DNA of 23,071 nt from Thiotrichales bacterium (lineage in GTDB: Bacteria; Pseudomonadota; Gammaproteobacteria; J044), in contig JANTGN010000017.1 in NCBI GenBank assembly GCA_024762895.1, forward strand, positions 1 to 23,071. The letters are read 5' to 3'. Positions 13,833-22,841 of the stretch are shown here, piece after piece. The notes below the pieces were generated by a model. That model saw nothing but the letters and a program-made list of their open reading frames with translations, searched no databases and was not told the origin of the DNA. Each line of letters begins with the position of its first letter. The first letter of the stretch is position 1. Position numbers and translations under genes: made by a program.

Positions 13833-13852
13833 GCACAGGTGTTTGTCGAGGT

Positions 13853-14302
13853 ATGCAGGAAGATCCGCTCAATCTGGAAGCACTGATCCGGCCCGTGGTC
13901 GAGGGCCTGGGCTGTACGCTGTGGGGTATCGAATACCGCCCACAGAAGAACAGCGCCCTGTTGCGCGTATTTATCGACAGCGAGGACGGGGTGAGCATGG
14001 ATGATTGTTCCCGGGTCAGCCACCAGATCAGTGGTGTCATGGACGTGGAAGACCCGATTCCGGTGGCTTACACCCTCGAGGTGTCATCGCCTGGCCTGGA
14101 GCGGGTGTTGTTTTATCCCGAGCAGTATCAGCAGTACATCGGTCAGCGGGTAAAGGTACGGCTGAAATGGCCGGTACAGGATCAGAGGAACTATGTGGGC
14201 CTGATTAAGGGGATCACCGAAGATCATCTGGAACTGGATCATGACGGGGTGACGGTGGAAATCCCTTTCGAGGCAATCCACAGAACCCGGTTAAAGGTAT
14301 GA
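13853..14302 (+). CDS. rimP: Ribosome maturation factor RimP
   Basis: This 149-aa cytoplasmic protein is needed for 30S subunit maturation. RimP features are the N-terminal domain with LIRPVVEGLGCTLWGIEYR, VFIDSEDGVSMDDCSRVSHQIS in the middle, and the hallmark YTLEVSSPGLERVL before the C-terminal SH3-like barrel (about 85-149). The frame stays open upstream to 13793, but that part consists of the terminators. ATG 13853 gives the normal length of about 150 aa, although the ribosome site (GAGGT) is very close. It is the first gene of the rimP-nusA-infB-rbfA-truB-rpsO-pnp operon, with nusA starting 31 bp downstream. Confidence 0.97.
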   Translation: MQEDPLNLEALIRPVVEGLGCTLWGIEYRPQKNSALLRVFIDSEDGVSMDDCSRVSHQISGVMDVEDPIPVAYTLEVSSPGLERVLFYPEQYQQYIGQRVKVRLKWPVQDQRNYVGLIKGITEDHLELDHDGVTVEIPFEAIHRTRLKV

Positions 14303-14333
14303 ATAGAAGCATAAAGGCTTGGAGAGGCTGGTA

Positions 14334-15839
14334 ATGAACAAAGAGATTTTGCTTGTTGCGGACGTGGTTTCCAACGAGAAGGGTGTAGACAAGAATATAA
14401 TCTTTGAGGCGATTGAGGCCGCACTGGCCACGGCTACCCGTAAGAAACACGGTGGCAATATCGATGTGCGAGTCAGTATCGATCGCGAAGATGGTGATTA
14501 TGAGACCTTTCGTCGCTGGGAGGTCCTGGACGATGAAGACCCCGAATTTGAGTCACCCGAACACCAGATCCTCTACAGCTATGCGGTAAAGGATAATCCC
14601 GATATCCAGGTGGGCGATTTCATTGAAGAGCCCATGGAATCGGTCGAGTTCGGCCGTATTGCTGCACAGACCGCAAAACAGGTGATCGTGCAGAAGGTGC
14701 GTGAGGCCGAACGCGGCAAGGTGGTCGATGCCTATCAGGATCGCGTAGGCGAACTGATCATGGGCACCGTCAAGCGCATCGAACGTAGTGGCATCTATAT
14801 CGACCTGGGTAACAATGCCGAGGCCTTTATCCCCAGGGAAGAGATGATCCCCAGAGAGGCCGTCCGCCCAGGAGACCGGCTGCGCGGTTATCTGCGCGAG
14901 GTTCGTTCTGAACTGCGTGGCCCCCAGCTGTTCGTTAGCCGTACCGATCCTAAGTTTCTGGTCGAGCTGTTTAAGCTTGAGGTGCCTGAGGTAGGGCAGG
15001 ACCTGATCGAGATCCTGGGCGCCGCCAGAGACCCCGGGCTGCGTGCCAAGATTGCCGTCTTGTCGAACGATCCACGTCTGGATCCTGTTGGTGCCTGCGT
15101 CGGTATGCGTGGATCGCGTGTTCAGACCGTTTCTAACGAGTTGGCCGGTGAACGCATCGATATCATCCTCTGGGATGAGGACCCCGTACAGTATGTCATC
15201 AATGCCATGTCACCTGCCGAGGTCCAGTCCATCGTGGTGGATGAGGATCGTCGCTCCATGGATATTGCGGTAGAGGAAGACAAGCTGTCTCAGGCCATCG
15301 GTCGTAACGGCCAGAACATTAAACTGGCCAGTCAGTTGACCGGCTGGGAACTGAACGTCATGAGTACCAGTGAGGCCAGTGAAAAATCCGAGGCTGAGGC
15401 CAAGGAGATTGAGGCCCTGTTCATGGAACAACTGGATGTGGACGAAGATGTTGCGGCCATCCTGGTTCAGGAAGGTTTTACCTCTGTCGAAGAGGTGGCC
15501 TATGTGCCGTTGGCAGAGATGGTGGCCATCGAAGAGTTTGATGAAGAAATAGCCGAAGAACTGCAGGGTCGCGCTCGTGATGCACTATTGACCCAGGCCA
15601 TTGCGGTCGAAGAGAAGATAGATGAAAACGAGCCGCAGGAAGACCTGCTCAGCCTGGAAGGTATGAGCCGCGAACTCGCTTTTGAACTGGCTGCGCGCGG
15701 CGTATGCTCGCAGGAAGATCTGGCTGAACTATCCGTCGATGACCTGACCGATATTGAAGGCATGGACGAAGAGGCTGCAGGAAAACTGATCCTGTTGGCC
15801 AGAGCCCCCTGGTTCGAAGAAGCGGAACAGGGCGAATAA
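14334..15839 (+). CDS. nusA: Transcription termination/antitermination protein NusA
   Basis: This 501-aa protein binds RNA polymerase and nascent RNA, promoting pausing and termination and taking part in antitermination. Domains in order are the RNAP-binding N-terminal domain (about 1-130), S1 (about 138-203, GTVKRIERSGIYIDLG), two KH domains (about 210-345, including AIGRNGQNIKLA), and two acidic C-terminal repeats (about 365-415 and 440-490) as in enterobacterial NusA. ATG 14334 is preceded by GGAGAGG about 7 nt upstream; the upstream in-frame GTG/TTG-type start at 14319 is not needed. NusA is known to affect termination in its own operon leader in E. coli, which fits the tandem terminators before rimP here. 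Confidence 0.98.
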   Translation: MNKEILLVADVVSNEKGVDKNIIFEAIEAALATATRKKHGGNIDVRVSIDREDGDYETFRRWEVLDDEDPEFESPEHQILYSYAVKDNPDIQVGDFIEEPMESVEFGRIAAQTAKQVIVQKVREAERGKVVDAYQDRVGELIMGTVKRIERSGIYIDLGNNAEAFIPREEMIPREAVRPGDRLRGYLREVRSELRGPQLFVSRTDPKFLVELFKLEVPEVGQDLIEILGAARDPGLRAKIAVLSNDPRLDPVGACVGMRGSRVQTVSNELAGERIDIILWDEDPVQYVINAMSPAEVQSIVVDEDRRSMDIAVEEDKLSQAIGRNGQNIKLASQLTGWELNVMSTSEASEKSEAEAKEIEALFMEQLDVDEDVAAILVQEGFTSVEEVAYVPLAEMVAIEEFDEEIAEELQGRARDALLTQAIAVEEKIDENEPQEDLLSLEGMSRELAFELAARGVCSQEDLAELSVDDLTDIEGMDEEAAGKLILLARAPWFEEAEQGE

Positions 15840-15864
15840 CTATAGCTTAACGGAGGAATTGCCA

Positions 15865-18480
15865 ATGTCTGATGTAAGTGTCAAACAACTGGCCGAAGTA
15901 GTAGGCACTCCAGTTGAGCGTCTGCTGGAACAAATGAAAGAAGCCGGTGTATCAGTCTCCGGTGCTGATCAGATGATCAGCGATGATGAAAAGATGAAGC
16001 TGCTGGAATACCTGCGACAGTCGCATGGCAAGGCGGCTGCCGGCAAAAAGAAAATCACGCTGCGTCGTAAGAAGACGACAGAGATCAAGGTGCCTTCTGG
16101 TGGTGCCGCGGGTCGTACCAAGGCGGTGAATGTCGAGATACGTAAAAAACGGACCGTCGTCAAGCCAGCGGCCGAGGTCGAAGAACCCGAATCTGAGGTT
16201 ACGACAGCACAGGCTCCCGCTGAAAGACCCGTGAGCAAGGTCGAACAACTGGCCAGGCAGGCCGAAGCCGAACGCCTGGCGCTTGAACAGGAAAAAATAG
16301 CGCGTCAGCAAGCCGAGGAGGCCAAGGTTCATGATAAGGAAGCCAGGGAAGCCGAAGTAGAAGCCCAGCAAAAGGCCGAGGAAGAGGCCCAGGCCGAAGC
16401 CGAGCGCCAGAAGGCCGAGGAAGAGGCTACCCAGAAAAAGGCCGCCGAAGAGGCAGAGCGTAAAAAGGCCGAAGAGGCTGCTAAAGAGGCCGAGGTCGCC
16501 CGTGAAGTTGCCGAAATCAAGGGTGATACCGGTGCTAAGGGTAAGGGGAAAAAGAAAGGCAAGGGCGCTGCGGCTAGTCAGCAGGATACCCGTTATGGCC
16601 GTAAGGAACTCCATGTCACCTCAGGTAAGGGGCGTCGTTCCAGATCCGGACGTGCGGCCAGACCGGAACCTGTCACCACACCCGGAAAGCATGGTTTTGC
16701 CATGCCCACAGAACCGGTAGTCAAGGAAGTAGCCATACCAGAAAACATTACCGTTGGTGACCTGGCTAAAGAGATGGCGGTCAAGGCCCCTGAACTGATC
16801 AAGGTCATGATGGGCATGGGCGTCATGGCTACTATCAACCAGGTCCTGGATCAGGATACGGCCATGCTGGTGGTAGAAGAAATGGGCCATAAGGCCTATC
16901 AGAAACAGGCCATGGATGCCGAATCGGTATTAACTGCCGAGGTGGACTCAGCCCCAGACGAGCGTGAGCGCAAACCACGTTCGCCCGTGGTGACCATCAT
17001 GGGCCATGTTGATCATGGTAAGACCTCGTTGCTGGATTACATACGCAGTACCAAGGTAACAGCCGGTGAAGCCGGCGGTATCACCCAGCATATCGGTGCC
17101 TATCATATCGATTCGGTACCGGGTGGGATTACCTTCCTTGATACACCGGGCCATGCCGCGTTTACCTCCATGCGTGCCCGCGGTGCCAAGGTGACCGATA
17201 TCGTCATCATTGTGGTGGCGGCCGATGATAGTGTGAAGCCCCAGACCATCGAGGCGATTAATCACGCCAAGGCGGCCGAGGTGCCCATAATCATTGCCAT
17301 CAACAAGATGGATAAGCCCGAGGCAGACCCAGAGCGTGTCAAGGGTGACATGGCCCAGCATGAGATTATCCCGGAAGACTGGGGTGGTGATGTACAGTTC
17401 GTCCCGGTCTCCGCACACACCGGAGAAGGCGTGGACGACCTGCTGGAAGCGATTCATCTGCAGGCCGAACTGCTTGAACTGACCGCGCCAGATTACGGTA
17501 CGGTCTCTGGTGTTGTGGTGGAATCGGCCCTGGATAAGGGGCGAGGCCCGGTAGCCACCATCCTGGTTCAAAGTGGCAAGCTCAAGCGTGGCGACATCGT
17601 GCTTAGCGGTAGAGAATTTGGTCGTGTGCGCGCCATGTTCAATGAAAACGGTGAGCAGGTCGATGAGGCCGGACCATCCATGCCTGTTGTCGTGCTGGGG
17701 CTTTCTGGCGTACCCGATGCGGGTGACGATGTAATCACGGTGGCCAATGAGAAAAAGGCACGTGAGGTCGCGGATGTCCGTGAGGCCAAGCAGCGTGAAT
17801 CCAAGCTGGCGGCTCAGCAGGCAGCCAAGCTGGAGAATATGTTCAACCAGATGCGCGATGGTGAAATACCAACCATTAATGTTTTGCTGAAATCCGATGT
17901 GCAGGGTAGTGCAGAGGCCCTGACCGACGCACTGAATAAGCTGTCTACCGACGAGGTGCGTGTCAAGGTCGTCTCATCCGGCGTGGGTGGTATCAACGAA
18001 TCTGATGTGCAGCTGGCCCTCGCTTCTGGAGCCGCCGTGATTGGTTTTAATGTGCGTGCCGATGCGACAGCCAAGCGCCTGGCTCAGTCTGAAGAGGTGG
18101 ATATTCGCTATTACGGCATTATCTATGATGTCATTGAAGACGTCAGAAAGGCCATGTCCGGTATGTTGTCGCCAGAAGTGCGTGAAGAGATCATCGGGCT
18201 GGCCGAGGTTAAGGACGTCTTTAAATCGTCTGCCTTTGGCGCCGTTGCCGGTTGTATCGTTGTGGACGGTATGGTGAAACGCGGTAATCCGATCCGCGTC
18301 CTGCGCGATAACGTGGTTATCTTTGAAGGCGAACTGGAATCCCTGCGTCGCTTTAAGGACGATGTCAATGAGGTTCAGTCCGGTACCGAATGTGGTATCG
18401 CGGTGAAGAACTACAACGACATCAAGCCTGGCGATCAAATCGAAAACTTCGAACGTACCGAAGTGGCGCGTGAGATCTAA
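15865..18480 (+). CDS. infB: Translation initiation factor IF-2
   Basis: This 871-aa GTPase places initiator tRNA on the ribosome. An N-terminal IF2N domain (about 1-50) is followed by a long charged Ala/Glu/Lys-rich linker (about 100-225), a second IF2N domain (about 290-345), and the G domain with G1 GHVDHGKT (about 379-386), G3 DTPGH (about 426), G4 NKMD (about 480) and G5 SAHTG. After that come domain II, domain III and the C-terminal tRNA-binding domain. ATG 15865 is supported by GGAGG at 15852-15856. Shorter IF2 forms from internal starts are known in enterobacteria; I did not find a compelling internal start here. It begins 25 bp after nusA. Confidence 0.98.
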   Translation: MSDVSVKQLAEVVGTPVERLLEQMKEAGVSVSGADQMISDDEKMKLLEYLRQSHGKAAAGKKKITLRRKKTTEIKVPSGGAAGRTKAVNVEIRKKRTVVKPAAEVEEPESEVTTAQAPAERPVSKVEQLARQAEAERLALEQEKIARQQAEEAKVHDKEAREAEVEAQQKAEEEAQAEAERQKAEEEATQKKAAEEAERKKAEEAAKEAEVAREVAEIKGDTGAKGKGKKKGKGAAASQQDTRYGRKELHVTSGKGRRSRSGRAARPEPVTTPGKHGFAMPTEPVVKEVAIPENITVGDLAKEMAVKAPELIKVMMGMGVMATINQVLDQDTAMLVVEEMGHKAYQKQAMDAESVLTAEVDSAPDERERKPRSPVVTIMGHVDHGKTSLLDYIRSTKVTAGEAGGITQHIGAYHIDSVPGGITFLDTPGHAAFTSMRARGAKVTDIVIIVVAADDSVKPQTIEAINHAKAAEVPIIIAINKMDKPEADPERVKGDMAQHEIIPEDWGGDVQFVPVSAHTGEGVDDLLEAIHLQAELLELTAPDYGTVSGVVVESALDKGRGPVATILVQSGKLKRGDIVLSGREFGRVRAMFNENGEQVDEAGPSMPVVVLGLSGVPDAGDDVITVANEKKAREVADVREAKQRESKLAAQQAAKLENMFNQMRDGEIPTINVLLKSDVQGSAEALTDALNKLSTDEVRVKVVSSGVGGINESDVQLALASGAAVIGFNVRADATAKRLAQSEEVDIRYYGIIYDVIEDVRKAMSGMLSPEVREEIIGLAEVKDVFKSSAFGAVAGCIVVDGMVKRGNPIRVLRDNVVIFEGELESLRRFKDDVNEVQSGTECGIAVKNYNDIKPGDQIENFERTEVAREI

Positions 18481-18500
18481 GGGTCAGGTAGCAACGTTCT

Positions 18501-18887
18501 ATGGGCCAGGAATTTTCACGTGCGCTGCGTGTTGGTGAGCAGATCCGAAGAGAGCTTGCGGAGCAGATCCGCAAGCTCAAGGATCCGCGCATCGGCATGG
18601 TGACGATTACCGATGTCGAGGTCACCAAGGACCTGTCGGTGGCCAGGGTCTTTTACTCGGTGCTGGGTGAGGGCGATATCATCACCCAGACTCAGAAGGG
18701 CCTGGATCGTGCCGCTGGATTCCTGCGCCGTGAACTCGGACATGCCATGCGTCTACGGGTCGTCCCCGAGCTACGATTCCTCTATGACGATACGGAGCTC
18801 AAGGGTAACCGCATTGATCAGTTGATTGATGAAGCCATCAATCGTGACCGCCAGTCGCATTTTTCAGATTCTGAAGACGATTCCTGA
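18501..18887 (+). CDS. rbfA: 30S ribosome-binding factor RbfA
   Basis: This 128-aa KH-fold protein binds the immature 30S subunit and is needed for late 16S rRNA processing. Family motifs visible are RVGEQIRRELAEQIRKLKDPRIG, TITDVEVTKDLSVARVFYS and VPELRFLYDDT. Its length is close to that of E. coli RbfA (133 aa). ATG 18501 follows infB by 20 bp; the ribosome site is weak (AGGT about 13 nt before), so translation may depend on upstream coupling. Confidence 0.97.
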   Translation: MGQEFSRALRVGEQIRRELAEQIRKLKDPRIGMVTITDVEVTKDLSVARVFYSVLGEGDIITQTQKGLDRAAGFLRRELGHAMRLRVVPELRFLYDDTELKGNRIDQLIDEAINRDRQSHFSDSEDDS

Positions 18888-18899
18888 TCTAATTCTCTG

Positions 18900-19817
18900 A
18901 TGTCCCGCAAGCGTAAAGACCGACGTTCGGTCCATGGCATTGTGCTGCTGGACAAACCCCTGGGGCTGAGTTCGAATCAGGCCCTGCAAAAGGTCAAACA
19001 TCTCTTTAACGCGACTAAGGCCGGACATACCGGTAGCCTGGATCCGCTGGCCACAGGATTATTACCCCTGTGTCTGGGTGAGGCCACCAAGGTCTCATCC
19101 TATTTGCTGGATTCCGACAAGTATTATGAAACCGTAGCCCAGCTAGGGGCGCGCAGTACCACAGGGGATGCCGAGGGCGATAAGTTTGATCAACGTCCGG
19201 TGCCAGAGCTCAGTGATGCCGAGATCGAGGCCGTACTGGAGCGATTTCGTGGCGATATCGACCAGGTGCCTCCCATGTATTCGGCCTTAAAGAAAGATGG
19301 TCGCAGGCTCTATGAGCTGGCCCGCCAGGGTAAGGAGGTCGCCAGAGAGCCTCGCCGTATCACGATCTATAAACTCGAATTAACGGGCAGGGAACAGGGC
19401 CGCCTGAGGCTGAGCGTTGGCTGCTCCAAGGGCACCTACATACGCAGCCTGGTGGAGGACATCGGTGAGGCCCTGTCTTGCGGCGCCTATGTGGATTATC
19501 TGCGTCGAACAGGCGTGAGCCCCTACCTGAATCCCATAATGTGGACCCTTGAGGAGCTGGAGACATTGGCCGAACAGGGGTTTGATGCCCTGGATGCCTG
19601 CCTGACTCCGATCGACGCCGCCTTGTCACATATTCCGGCCATTTATCTGGATGAAGAAAGGGCTAAAAAACTGACCATGGGGCAGTTTGTACAGGTCAAT
19701 TCCCTGCCTGACAGCGACCTGTTTCGCCTCTATCAGGGCGAGGATCGCTTCCTGGGACTGGGCAAACCCACCGAAGATGGCCTAATCGCCCCGAAACGGC
19801 TGATTTTGCATGGATAG
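18900..19817 (+). CDS. truB: tRNA pseudouridine(55) synthase TruB
   Basis: This 305-aa enzyme makes pseudouridine 55 in the T-loop of tRNAs. The TruB catalytic block GHTGSLDPLATGLLPLCLGEATK (about 42-64) holds the nucleophile Asp48. KYYETVAQLGARSTTGDAEGD, the CSKGTYIRSLVEDIG motif and a C-terminal PUA-like region (about 245-305) are also present. ATG 18900 is 12 bp after rbfA with no clear Shine-Dalgarno, so coupling with rbfA is likely. Confidence 0.97.
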   Translation: MSRKRKDRRSVHGIVLLDKPLGLSSNQALQKVKHLFNATKAGHTGSLDPLATGLLPLCLGEATKVSSYLLDSDKYYETVAQLGARSTTGDAEGDKFDQRPVPELSDAEIEAVLERFRGDIDQVPPMYSALKKDGRRLYELARQGKEVAREPRRITIYKLELTGREQGRLRLSVGCSKGTYIRSLVEDIGEALSCGAYVDYLRRTGVSPYLNPIMWTLEELETLAEQGFDALDACLTPIDAALSHIPAIYLDEERAKKLTMGQFVQVNSLPDSDLFRLYQGEDRFLGLGKPTEDGLIAPKRLILHG

Positions 19818-19831
19818 TTACCCCCCGGGCA

Positions 19832-19840
19832 TGTTAGAAT
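19832..19840 (+). promoter_or_regulatory. Candidate extended -10 promoter for rpsO-pnp
   Basis: TG-T-TAGAAT is an extended -10 element 44 bp before the rpsO start, inside the 66-bp truB-rpsO gap. A TTGCAT lies 23 bp upstream, too far for a normal -35. In E. coli rpsO also has its own promoter in this gap, so the position is plausible. Confidence 0.45.
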
Positions 19841-19883
19841 CCGCCCCTCATTTTTAACCTTGAATCTGGAGCTTTGGAGAACG

Positions 19884-20153
19884 ATGTCTTTATCTGCTGA
19901 ACAGAAGTCGGAAGTTGTAAAGAAATATCAGCGGGATGCGTCCGATACCGGGTCACCGGAGGTACAGGTAGCTTTGTTAACTACACGTATCAACGATCTG
20001 ACCGCGCATTTCGCTAAACATAAACATGATCACCATTCACGCCGTGGTCTTCTGAAGATGGTAAACTCCCGCCGTAAGTTGCTGGATTACCTGAAGAAAA
20101 AGGATCAGGAACGTTATCAGACTTTGATCGAAAGTCTCGGCCTGCGTCGCTAA
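19884..20153 (+). CDS. rpsO: 30S ribosomal protein S15
   Basis: This 89-aa protein has the same length as E. coli S15. It is a four-helix protein binding 16S rRNA at a three-way junction. Typical blocks are GSPEVQVALLTTRINDLTAHFAKHKHDHHSRRGLLKMVNSRRKLLDYLKKKD, with the rRNA-binding His/Asp/Ser cluster, and the C-terminal LGLRR. The frame is open from 19860, but ATG 19884 with GGAGA 4 nt upstream gives the normal N-terminus. pnp begins 18 bp after the stop. Confidence 0.98.
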   Translation: MSLSAEQKSEVVKKYQRDASDTGSPEVQVALLTTRINDLTAHFAKHKHDHHSRRGLLKMVNSRRKLLDYLKKKDQERYQTLIESLGLRR

Positions 20154-20171
20154 TTGAGGTGAAATAAACCT

Positions 20172-22274
20172 GTGACCATAATCAAAAAGAGTTTTCAGTA
20201 CGGACAGCATACCGTCACCATGGAGACGGGTGAGATCGCCCGTCAGGCCAGTGGTGCGGTCAAGATCAGTATGGGCGATACGACCCTGCTGGTTACCGCG
20301 GTAGGTAAGAAAGAGGCCGATCCCGGTCGTGATTTCTTTCCGCTGACCGTCAATTATCAGGAACGTGTCTATGCCGCCGGTCGAATTCCCGGCGGTTTTT
20401 TTAAGCGCGAAGGTCGCCCCTCTGAAAAAGAGACCCTGACCTCACGCCTGATCGATCGTCCTCTGCGGCCATTGTTTCCAAAGGGGTTCACCAACGAAGT
20501 CCAGGTCATCGCGACCGTACTTTCCGTTGATCCAGAGATCGATCCGGATATTCCGGCCCTGTTGGGCTCGTCTGCCGCAGTCGCCATTTCCGGAATGCCT
20601 TTCTCCGGCCCTGTGGGTGCAGCGCGCGTCGGTTATATCGACGGCGAACTGGTCCTGAATCCTTCCATGAGTAAGATCAAGGAATCGAAGCTGGATCTGG
20701 TCGTTGCCGGTACCGAACATGCCGTGCTGATGGTGGAATCCGAGGCAGACATCCTGCCCGAGTCCACGATGCTGGACTCAGTCATCTTTGGTCATGAACA
20801 GATGCAGATCGCCATTCAGGCCATCAAGGAACTGGCCGAAGAGGTGGGGAACCCTGCCTGGGACTGGACAGCCCCTGCCGACAACGATGCCCTGATCAGT
20901 GCCGTCGATGCCGAGGTTGGCCAGGCACTGCATGATGCCTACCAGATTGCGGAAAAGATGGCTCGCCAGGACAAGGTGGCAGAACTGCGTGAGCAGGTCG
21001 TTACCAAACTGGCTACCGATGCCGAAGGTGCACCTGCCGCTGATGAAGTGAAGGGCGTGTTCGGTAAGATTGAGAAGAAGGTCGTTCGTGGTCGTATTCT
21101 CTCGGGCGAGCTACGTATCGATGGACGTGATACCCGAAGTGTCCGTCCTATCAATGTCAGTGTTGGTGTGTTGCCTCGTACCCATGGTTCAGCACTGTTT
21201 ACGCGTGGTGAGACCCAGGCACTGGTAGCAGCCACTCTGGGAACTCAGCGTGACGCACAGATCATCGATGCCCTGGAAGGTGAGCGTAAGGATTCCTTTA
21301 TGCTGCACTACAACTTCCCACCATTCTGCGTAGGGGAGACCGGTTTTGTCGGTTCACCCAAGCGTCGCGAGATCGGTCATGGCCGTCTTGCCAAGCGTGG
21401 TGTGATGGCGGTCATGCCGAGCGAAGAGGAATACCCGTACACCATTCGTGTCGTATCAGAGATCACCGAGTCTAATGGTTCGAGCTCCATGGCCTCCGTC
21501 TGCGGAACCAGCCTGTCCCTGATGGACGCAGGTGTTCCACTGAAGGCCCCGGTTGCTGGGATTGCCATGGGTCTGATCAAGGAAGAGAACCGTTTTGCCG
21601 TTCTGAGCGATATCCTGGGTGATGAAGATCATCTTGGTGATATGGACTTCAAGGTGGCGGGTACCACTGAGGGTGTGACCGCACTGCAGATGGATATCAA
21701 AATCGATGGCATCACCAAGGAAATCATGGGGGCTGCCCTGGATCAGGCCAAAGAAGGTCGTCTGCATATCCTCGAGAAAATGAATGAAGTGATCAGCACG
21801 CATCGCGAAGAGCTGTCCGAGTATGCGCCACGCTACATCACCATGAAGATCAATCCGGACAAGATCCGTGACGTGATCGGTAAGGGCGGTGCCGTGATTC
21901 GTTCGATCACCGAAGAGACCGGTGCCTCTATCGACATTGATGACGATGGCAGCATCAAGATTGCCTCTGTCGATAAGTCGGCTGGTGAAGAGGCCCGTCG
22001 TCGCATTGAAGAGATCACCGCAGATATCGAGGTCGGCAAGATCTATGAGGGTAAGGTTGCCCGTATCATGGACTTCGGTGCCTTCGTGACCGTCTTGCCT
22101 GGTAAAGATGGTCTCGTACACATCTCCCAGATCTCAGAAGAGCGTGTCGAGAACGTTAGCGACAAGCTTTCAGAAGGCGATGTGGTCAAGGTCAAGGTAC
22201 TAGAGATCGATAAACAGGGCCGTGTGCGCCTGAGCATGAAGGCCGTGGCAGAGGAAGAAGCACCTGCTTCCTGA
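20172..22274 (+). CDS. pnp: Polyribonucleotide nucleotidyltransferase (PNPase)
   Basis: This 700-aa phosphorolytic 3'-5' exoribonuclease forms a trimer and is part of the RNA degradosome. Domains are a first RNase PH-like core (about 1-220), an alpha-helical linker, a second RNase PH core (about 310-545, with GRDTRSVRPI and the catalytic region DILGDEDHLGDMDFKVAGT), KH (about 553-610, VIGKGGAVIRSI) and S1 (about 620-690, GKVARIMDFGAFVTVLPG). The start is GTG 20172, preceded by GAGGTG about 10 nt upstream; the following residues TIIKKSFQYGQHTVTMETGEIARQ match family N-termini. The 18-bp gap after rpsO leaves no room for the hairpins found before pnp in E. coli. Confidence 0.98.
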   Translation: MTIIKKSFQYGQHTVTMETGEIARQASGAVKISMGDTTLLVTAVGKKEADPGRDFFPLTVNYQERVYAAGRIPGGFFKREGRPSEKETLTSRLIDRPLRPLFPKGFTNEVQVIATVLSVDPEIDPDIPALLGSSAAVAISGMPFSGPVGAARVGYIDGELVLNPSMSKIKESKLDLVVAGTEHAVLMVESEADILPESTMLDSVIFGHEQMQIAIQAIKELAEEVGNPAWDWTAPADNDALISAVDAEVGQALHDAYQIAEKMARQDKVAELREQVVTKLATDAEGAPAADEVKGVFGKIEKKVVRGRILSGELRIDGRDTRSVRPINVSVGVLPRTHGSALFTRGETQALVAATLGTQRDAQIIDALEGERKDSFMLHYNFPPFCVGETGFVGSPKRREIGHGRLAKRGVMAVMPSEEEYPYTIRVVSEITESNGSSSMASVCGTSLSLMDAGVPLKAPVAGIAMGLIKEENRFAVLSDILGDEDHLGDMDFKVAGTTEGVTALQMDIKIDGITKEIMGAALDQAKEGRLHILEKMNEVISTHREELSEYAPRYITMKINPDKIRDVIGKGGAVIRSITEETGASIDIDDDGSIKIASVDKSAGEEARRRIEEITADIEVGKIYEGKVARIMDFGAFVTVLPGKDGLVHISQISEERVENVSDKLSEGDVVKVKVLEIDKQGRVRLSMKAVAEEEAPAS

Positions 22275-22295
22275 GTCATCGCCTGGTTAGACCAG

Positions 22296-22327
22296 AAAGG
22301 CCCCGGTTCAAACCGGGGCTTTTTTTT
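22296..22327 (+). terminator. Intrinsic terminator of the rimP-pnp operon
   Basis: GCCCCGGTT pairs with AACCGGGGC, then a run of T residues. It is GC-rich, strong and placed 22 bp after the pnp stop. It marks the end of the operon. Confidence 0.93.
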
Positions 22328-22441
22328 ACCCTGAAAGTCGCGATGAAATACGTTTTACATGGGTTGGTTCAGAATGCTGGGAGTCTCAGCAACCCCTGCA
22401 TGTTTAGCAGCATCCGGGTTCTGTGAAAATCATCTGGTAAG

Positions 22442-22777
22442 GTGATCAGACAATCTGATATCGTAGCGGCCATGCAAACGCTGCGGCATCAATTAAATAC
22501 GAAACTCTGGGTTACCGTGTTGTTCCTGCTGGCACAGGTCTTTGTGCAGGCACTGATCACGGCCCATGCCAGTGAACATGCGTTCCATCAGCAGGGCTCG
22601 TATTGCGATGTATTAGATCATGCGGATCATCAGCAGGGTAATGGTATTACTCCAGCCCTTCCGCTGGTCAATCTTATTAAGACCGGCCAGCCAAAAAGCG
22701 TGTCTACGGTCACGAGTGTTTTTGTTCCTCGGCAGTATGCCTTTCACCAGCGAGCACCGCCCGTATACCTCTATTAA
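22442..22777 (+). CDS. Small His-rich membrane or exported protein of unknown function
   Basis: This 111-aa protein (or 101 aa from ATG 22472) has a hydrophobic segment KLWVTVLFLLAQVFVQALI like an export signal or membrane anchor. It is followed by a His-rich stretch (HASEHAFHQQGSYCDVLDHADHQQG) with six His, one Cys and several acidic residues, and ends in RAPPVYLY. Proteins of this general type, with a metal-ligand-rich exported tail and a terminal RAPP, often sit upstream of metal-related envelope genes. The downstream gene could fit that, but this is inference. The start is uncertain: GTG 22442 overlaps AAGG, while ATG 22472 has no ribosome site. Confidence 0.65.
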   Translation: MIRQSDIVAAMQTLRHQLNTKLWVTVLFLLAQVFVQALITAHASEHAFHQQGSYCDVLDHADHQQGNGITPALPLVNLIKTGQPKSVSTVTSVFVPRQYAFHQRAPPVYLY

Positions 22778-22841
22778 CATGTAACTCTTATTAAAGCTTT
22801 GTTAAACAATGCTTTATGTTGTGTTTTTAGAGGAAATTCTA

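Noticed and set aside
16200..16560. Repetitive Ala/Glu/Lys coding stretch as a possible insertion or repeat expansion
   Set aside because: A charged low-complexity linker is normal at this place in gammaproteobacterial IF2.
15952..16614. Long minus-strand frame opposite infB, apparently hydrophobic (LGLF-rich)
   Set aside because: It is the mirror of the Glu/Lys/Ala-rich IF2 linker; low complexity produces a false membrane-like frame.
16948..17571. Minus-strand frame of 207 codons in the IF2 G domain
   Set aside because: Antisense to the most conserved part of infB, with no independent start signal.
21456..22121. Minus-strand frame of 221 codons opposite pnp
   Set aside because: Antisense to the PNPase core, KH and S1 domains, with no support of its own.
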